A stretch of DNA of 64,000 nt from contig NC_041690.1 of assembly GCF_900005765.1 (NCBI RefSeq), positions 1,302,001-1,366,000 of the forward strand, read 5' to 3'. The notes below the pieces were generated by a model that was not told where the DNA came from, ran no database searches, and was given only the letters and a program-made list of their open reading frames with translations. The DNA is from Plasmodium relictum (Eukaryota > Apicomplexa > Aconoidasida > Haemosporida > Plasmodiidae). Below are positions 58,201 to 64,000 of this stretch, one piece after another (positions within the stretch are counted from its first letter, which is position 1; the number at the start of each line of letters is the position of its first letter). The translations under genes and the position numbers were made by a program.

Positions 58201-59432
58201 TATACACTTTATATAATCATATATCATATTTTAATAAACTATTGTTTGTGTGGTCATATATAGATTTACTTCCCGTAATATTAAATGAATGTTTCGAAAT
58301 TCCTGAAGATGTGTCATATGAATTAAGTGTTCATTTAAAAAAAAATTCCATTTTATTAGTTAATAAGTCATCAATTATTGCTATAGTTCAAAAATATAAA
58401 ATAAATAATATATCAAAAATATCGGATTATATATTTAGTTTATTTCAACTTAAGTGTGAAAACAATAAAGTAGATGAATATTTAAACACTTTAAATAAAT
58501 TTATATTAGATATATTAAGCAAAAAGGATTCACTTTTGAATAATAAAAGTAATAGTACATATATGGATATAGCAAATGTAAGTAGTAGTAGTTTAGCCAA
58601 AGCAGCATGTGATATTTTAAATAAGAATAACATTTTACATGAAAATGAAGAAATAAATAAAATGAAAATTTTTTTATTATTAGATAAGGTAAAAAAAATT
58701 AATAATTTTATAGGAACAAATTCCATAATAGATAACACATCTTTCGATTTATTTTTAAATTATGAGGAAAGCATATTTTCCAATGAAATTATATTTTATG
58801 TGATATCTGAAAGTAAAAACAAAGATATAATAGCATATGGAGGAAAATTTGATAAAATTATTCAAAATATGAATTCTAATAATAAGAATTTATTAAATAT
58901 AAAGGCATATGGTGTAGAAGTTTATTTAGAAAAAATATATTTAAAGGTAATAGAATCAAATGAAAAATTATCATTTAATATGCAATCAAATGCAACATCA
59001 GAAAAGTCACAAATGTTCAAAAATTTTTTATTATCAGTTGATCAAAATAACTTTTCATGTACAAATCAATTTATTCAATCATCTTTAAACAATCATCTTA
59101 ATTATTCTTCACCAAAAGTTTTAATTCAAGTATATGAAATAATGAACTTATTAATTGCATATGATTTATCAAAAAAATTGCTAAGTAAAAATATATCCTC
59201 ATATACTTATTTTTCTGTTAGTGCAAATTTAAAAAAAAAAATGAAAAATTTCAAACCAAACAAGATTCATTTTATTATTACAATTAAATCCAATAGTAAT
59301 GATACTTCATTTAATCCTCTAAATCCTATTAAATTTAATGAAGTTACATATAAAATTTTTAATGCTAATAATCAAGAGTATAACTATATGCAACAAGAAG
59401 AATTAATAAATTACATAATTAAAAATATTTAG
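55214..59432 (+). CDS. EIK1: eIF2-alpha kinase eIK1, GCN2-like, two exons
   Basis: 1371 aa. Exon 1 is 55214-55317 and exon 2 is 55421-59432; the 103-nt intron starts GTAATA and ends TATGCAG, and a Gly codon is split. The kinase domain lies at ~405-720: Gly loop LGCGGFGYVMKV, ATP Lys in YALKKITL, LQHENIVRYYDAWVE (a hallmark of eIF2-alpha kinases), an Asn/Lys insert, then MEYCPGKTLREAI, IHRDIKPSNIFL, IGDFGLTT and GTVHYISPEQ. The C-terminal ~600 residues resemble a degenerate HisRS module: HGNTITLRFSFFLSFSEYI aligns with the YDLTVP region and AYGGKFDKII with AGGRYDYLI. That is the GCN2 arrangement. PfeIK1 phosphorylates eIF2-alpha on amino-acid starvation (known, from memory). The N-terminal ~130 residues, LLNIGDEDSNSILFLEE onward, are not a clear RWD domain. 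Confidence 0.92.
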
Positions 59433-60783
59433 TTCTAAAATAAATAAAAGTATGAATATATATTATAATCATTAAATTTCTTAATTATATATATTAATGT
59501 AAAATAATTTTTGATAGATATCATTAATTATATTACAAATATATTTGATAAATTTTAACAGTTTTTTTTATCTTCATACAATTGATGCTTATTAAACTAT
59601 CTTGTTATTATACTAACAATATTTCTATTATTAATATATATGTGGATATGGTGTGTATATATATATATTTATTATTATTTTTCCTTTTATAACTTTTTGA
59701 AATTTATTATTTATCTATTTGTAATTCAGCATATTATTAATATAATCATTTTAATTGTAATGATTAGAACATTTTTTTACTTTTATTTTACATATATATA
59801 ATTTTTCTTTTCTTTTTTTTTAGTTTAATTTTTTCTTTTTTGTTTTGTCCTTTTTATACTTTTTTATTTTTTAGGTATATTATTATATTATATTATTTTA
59901 TATTATTTCATTTTTTTTTTTTTTTTCTGTTTTTAAATGTATATTTGTATATACTTAAAAAAATACTCATTTGTCTGAATATAAATTCTATAAATTCAAT
60001 TTTATTCTTTTTTAAACAAATATAAATCTATTTTTTTCTATTTATTATTCTCTTGTCATTTTATTTCTTTTCCTCTTTTTTTTTCCCCCTCTTTGATCAA
60101 ACTTCTGCTAAAATGTATAATATGCTTTCTTAAAAAAAGTTATATAAAAAATGATGAAATATGATTTCAATGATAGTATTTTTATATTGTTTTAAAATTC
60201 TTTGCTATTATTATTATTATCATTATTACTTAAAAGAGACTGTAGCTGATATACCATATATATATATATATTTTTTTTTTTTTCTGATTTCATTTAATTC
60301 GCATTATTTATATGTAGAATAAAGAATGTATCATATTTATACTAACCCTATAACACACTTAATAATACACATTTTCTTGTATTTTTTTTTTTTTTTTAAT
60401 ATTAATTATTAACTTCACACATATTTAAAAGAATATATAAACATTTTTTATTTTTTCTATATTTCATTTTTTTATATTATGAATATTTTTACTATTTTTC
60501 TAGTACAATGATTTTTAATTTTTAAAAATTGTTTCTTATGCTGTTGGTAACTTATAAGTGAAAAATGCACTTAAAAAAAAATTAAAAAAAAAAAAAAATT
60601 AAAAAAATTAAATGCTAAAAATATCTTAATAAAAAAAAAGAAATACTTATGTGAGAATTTACAATGTAAAAACACACAAAAGAAAAATTAAAAAATTAAA
60701 GGATTTATTGAAAAATGCTTTTTAATGTAAAATTTTATTTATTTATTTTTTTTTTTTAATGAAACATAAATTAAATATAAAAA
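59433..60783. other. Intergenic region
   Basis: Between tandem eIK1 and BUB3. T-rich, with one random-looking ORF at 59840-60025. ATGATGA at 60153 and CTGA at 60250 have the order of C/D snoRNA boxes but no convincing terminal stem. No gene called. Confidence 0.65.
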
Positions 60784-62658
60784 ATGATTACTGAATTAGT
60801 TAATCCACCATCAGATACAATAAATGACGCTTCCTATAAAAACAACGTTCTAATTGTATCATCTTGGGATAAGGTAAAATTCAATTCAATTATAATAAAA
60901 TAAATTGTAAAATGATTTAAATATAAAATAACAGTACAAATAGTTTACAATCATATATATTTTTTTATCTATTATATTCATAGCAAATACCAAATATAAG
61001 TACTTTAGTAGCCTACATTACTAAATGTGTACAATTATGGATAATAACAAATATTTTTATTATTTATTTATTTATTTACATATTATTATTATTATCTTTT
61101 CCTTTTTTCTTTTTTTTTCTCTTTTTGTTCCTTTAGAGTTTACGATTTTATAATACAAAAGAAAATAAATTATTAAAAAAAGTAATAACAAATACACCAA
61201 TACTTAGTCATACATGCATTAATGATAAACTTATATATGGAGGATTAGATGAAATACTATATTCCTATGATTTTAATAAAGATATGACTGTAAAACTGTA
61301 TAAACATAAAAATGTTATAAATAATATTTGTTACCAAAATTCTTCAAGTAATAAAAAAATAATTTCAGTTTTTATTTCTCAATAAAAAAGTTTGAAACAT
61401 AGACTATTAAACCAATTGCATTCTTAAAAATAATTATTATATTTATTCCACATTTCTTAATGTATATCTTTTTCTATATTTATTATTTTATACTTTTTTT
61501 ATAATAACTTAGTTTTTCTAAATACATATATGTTAAATTTATTACAAGAATTTATTATAAAAATAACAAAAATACACAATAAAAAAACTTTATCTTTTTT
61601 TTTTAAAGACTTTTTATGTGTAGCTGATTGGAATAAAGGTTTGAATATATTTGATGATAGAACTAAAAATGGTTTAATTTGTGAAATTTCTACTTTTGGT
61701 GTAATTTGTTCAATGGATATAAATGAAACAAAACTATTAGCATGTGATAGTTTAAAAAGAGTAAAAAAAAAAAAAAAGTTATATATATACTTAATTTTTA
61801 ATTTACAAATTTTTATTTCTTTTTTTTTTTTAATCAGACTTATATATTTGATACACAGAAAGGAATAGATAGTTTTCATAATCCTGATTATAGAGAGTAT
61901 ACATATATTTTGGTAATGTTATACTATTATAATTTTATTTTTTATATTTTTTTTTTTTTTTTTTCATTTTTTTTTTAGTAATATATTGCGCTATCAATTT
62001 AGATGTATAAAAGCCTTTCCTAATCAAAAAGGATTTGTTATATCTTCAATAGAAGGAAGGGTTGCTTGGGAATTCTTCGATAATAATCCTTCTGTTCAAT
62101 TAAAAAATTATACATTTAGGTGTCATAGAATGAAAACAGATGGAGCAGAAGTTGCTTATCCAATTAACACAATTGATTTTCATCCAATGTAAAAAAATAA
62201 TATACTTGCTAAAAAAAAAAATATATCTTATACTTTATTTTAATTTTCTTCTTTTTTCATATATATATTTTTTTTTAAGATATGGGGCATTCTGTACAGG
62301 AGGTTCCGATGGAATTATGTGTGTATGGGATGGATATAACAAAAAAAGAATATGGAGAACTCAAAATTTTAAAAACGAGTAATTTTACATTTTATTTATT
62401 TTTTCATCTTTATTTACTAATTTCACTTTATATAATTATTTAAATTTTGTTATTTTTTATATCTATTATTTATTTTTTACTTTTTTTTTTTTTTTTTTGT
62501 ATAGAATTACAAAAGTAAAATTCAACAACGAAGGTGATGAAATTTGTATTTGTGTTTCATCTTATTTAAAAAATTCAAATAATTCATATAATTCAAATAA
62601 TAAAATGAATTCAATAATTATTCGTAAAGTAACTGATAAAGATATTAAGCCAAATTAA
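60784..62658 (+). CDS. BUB3: Mitotic checkpoint protein BUB3, seven exons
   Basis: WD40 beta-propeller of the BUB3/RAE1 family, 324 aa. Exons: 60784-60873, 61137-61347, 61609-61760, 61838-61896, 61979-62188, 62280-62378 and 62505-62658. Phases 0, 1, 0, 2, 2, 2 all agree. Matches along the protein: NNVLIVSSWDKSLRFYNTKE, LIYGGLDEILYSYDF, CVADWNKGLNIFDDR and YRDNILRYQFRCIKAFPNQK. The conserved block SSIEGRVAWEFFDNNP follows, then HRMKTDGAEVAYPINTIDFH and GAFCTGGSDGIMCVWDGYNKK. The splice between exons 4 and 5 uses GA|GTATAC, not the GTAATG 19 bases later, because only that yields the conserved RxxxLxYQxRC. SSIEGRVAVE-type sequence separates BUB3 from RAE1. In yeast and animals BUB3 docks on phosphorylated Knl1; its role in Plasmodium schizogony is less clear. 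Confidence 0.93.
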
Positions 62659-62835
62659 CTTAAAGATAAAATAAATGTTTCTTTAAAGCTCTTCAAAATT
62701 TTCATTTTCCTTTATATGTTTAATGGCCTAATAATAAAAAAAAAAAAAAAAATTTTTATATCAAATTTATTTTTATTTAGTATATATGTGATTTGACTTA
62801 TACGTATAATTTTTAATTTGTGTCTTTTTAAATTA

Positions 62836-64000
62836 TCATACCAAAATAGAATATTCAGGTAAACAAGTATCCTTATCATCTATATACATAAACTTCCTTA
62901 GAACATCAATACCTTATTGAAAAAAAAAAAATAAGGTATATGTATATTTTATGTCTTTTTTATTACACATTTCTTGTTTTTTTACTCACATATATATATA
63001 TATATATACAAGTTTATTTAATATAATTAATTTTTTTTTTTGTATATTTACCATTAATTTTCTTCACATAATTTGAAATAATATTATCTGAAGAAAAATT
63101 TGCAACGACACTAATAATATATCTATTTAAAACAAATTTGTGATAAAGAATTTCCTGTTTTTTTATTAAATGATTGTTTCTCATTTTTAATATAGTTTTT
63201 AGATAGGCAAAAATAATGTCAATAAATATTTTTTTTTCTTCACATGTCAAGTAATCCAACTCTTCATATCTATCACTGAATATATTCGATATAAATAAAA
63301 CAAGTTTAAAATTTTCTAATATAAAATTTTTCTTGTAATATATGAACATATCCAAAAACAAAATATTTTTGCTATATAAATCAATATGTGAATTATCAAA
63401 ATTGTCAAAATAATTTATTTCATTAATATAAATTAAATTATTTCTTATTTCTTCAGTTATACTTCTATATAAATTTTGGTATTGAGAAATTTGTTCATTA
63501 TCTAAATTTTTTTCATCTAATATATTATATAAAGTTTCAAGTAGTAATCTAAACATTAACGCAATATATTTTAATAAATAATATTTATTCTCTTTTCGAT
63601 TTGCAATTTTCCATTTTTTTAGTATATTTAAAAACAAAAGATTTTCTTTTAATTTTTCAATATATTTAAAAAAATCTTCATACAATGTCTTCAAATTTTC
63701 AAAAATGCTCAGAAATAATTTATTTTCATAATTTAATGAATTTTCAATAAACACGTAAAAATAATTACAAATATTTATTTGAGTTTTAATTTTTTTCAAA
63801 GAATCAACAACTGACAAAAACAAAAGCAAAGAAAAATCTTTCAATCTACTTAACAATTGATACGTTTTTTTGTTTATTATGAAATTATTCAGGAGCATAA
63901 ATATATTATCTAATTTACTTTTGCTTAATACAATATAATAGAAATAAGAAGGATAAAGAAATTCAAATATTTCTTCATTATTTTGATTGTGAGTTATTAA
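62836..64000 (-). CDS. Ataxin-10 domain protein, 5' part outside window, two exons seen
   Basis: The frame is open from base 64000 down to the donor at 63052/63051 (AATG|GTAAAT). The last exon, 62912-62836, follows acceptor TTCAATAAG and ends TGA. About 340 codons of the visible portion are helical and Asn/Leu/Lys-rich, as in Armadillo-like proteins. The spliced C-terminus is the best evidence: KFVLNRYIISVVANFSSDN, then ISNYVKKINGIDVLRKFMY followed by IDDKDTCLPEYSILV. This matches the ataxin-10 C-terminal domain pattern (K..LvR.I.NL......Q..VRe..GI..iL....iDd.NPfirEwaI). The frame stops right after this block, without the usual RNL(L/C)E tail. Ataxin-10 proteins work in cytokinesis and centrosome regulation in other eukaryotes. 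Convergent with BUB3, 177 bp apart. Confidence 0.6.

Noticed and set aside
41004-59432. Functional clustering of HisRS with the GCN2-like kinase carrying a HisRS-like domain
   Set aside because: They are about 11 kb apart with four unrelated genes between them. The domain relationship is ancient in GCN2, so proximity is probably chance.
60153-60253. Possible C/D-box snoRNA (ATGATGA ... CTGA)
   Set aside because: Boxes are in order, but there is no convincing terminal stem or internal C'/D' pair.
1-64000. Search for CRISPR arrays, insertion sequences, tRNA, rRNA, subtelomeric or var-type elements
   Set aside because: None seen; direct repeats are all mono-, di- or trinucleotide tracts, and the genes are core, chromosome-internal types.

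Overview
This window is nuclear DNA from a malaria parasite (genus Plasmodium). It is overwhelmingly A+T. It has long poly(dA)/poly(dT) and (TA)n tracts, coding regions rich in Asn and Lys with low-complexity inserts, short GT-AG introns with T-rich acceptors, and genes on both strands separated by long AT-only spacers. The gene set (M17 leucyl aminopeptidase, LAMMER/CLK1 kinase, histidyl-tRNA synthetase, aldolase, eIK1, BUB3) matches a block I remember from P. falciparum chromosome 14. That synteny is from memory, not from a search. The avian-malaria or P. falciparum-like clades are possible sources; I cannot fix the species.

Layout, left to right: (1) 1-3312 minus, a signal-peptide-bearing seven-TM protein resembling GPR180/TMEM145, cut by the window edge. 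(2) 4548-6323 plus, M17 aminopeptidase. (3) 7248-9715 plus, a two-exon protein of unknown function. (4) about 10043-10167 minus, a U5 spliceosomal snRNA gene with a possible upstream element. (5) 11364-14324 minus, a DDX5/Dbp2-type helicase whose first intron is about 1.3 kb and contains a large imperfect palindrome. (6) 17041-20844 plus, a 12-TM Patched/RND-like protein. (7) 21813-23294 plus, a basic Stm1/SERBP1-like protein. (8) 24184-26819 minus, an RRM+SPOC protein. (9) 29518-29955 minus, C1D/Rrp47. (10) 31631-33793 plus, CLK1/LAMMER kinase. (11) 34648-36489 minus, mitoribosomal mS29/DAP3. (12) 37598-40379 minus, a Mak5/DDX24-like helicase with a 44-nt first exon. (13) 41004-44150 plus, HisRS. 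(14) 44973-46166 plus, a 2OG-oxygenase-like protein with altered active-site residues. (15) 46693-47172 minus, a small basic protein. (16) 48692-50587 plus, aldolase, with a first coding exon consisting only of ATG. (17) 51572-52578 minus, a four-exon Tim17-family-like protein. (18) 52957-53487 minus, a small coiled-coil protein. (19) 55214-59432 plus, eIK1/GCN2-like kinase. (20) 60784-62658 plus, BUB3 in seven exons. (21) 62836-64000 minus, an ataxin-10-domain protein, 5' end outside the window.

These are mostly housekeeping genes, not a cluster or operon. RNA metabolism is strongly represented: U5 snRNA, two DEAD-box helicases, CLK1 (an SR-protein kinase family), RRM-SPOC, C1D and the Stm1-like protein. 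HisRS lies about 11 kb from a GCN2-type kinase that carries a degenerate HisRS-like domain; I treat that as coincidence. There is no CRISPR array, insertion sequence, operon, tRNA or rRNA. Exon boundaries were worked out by hand from GT-AG signals, reading frame and protein-family conservation, and have no transcript support here.
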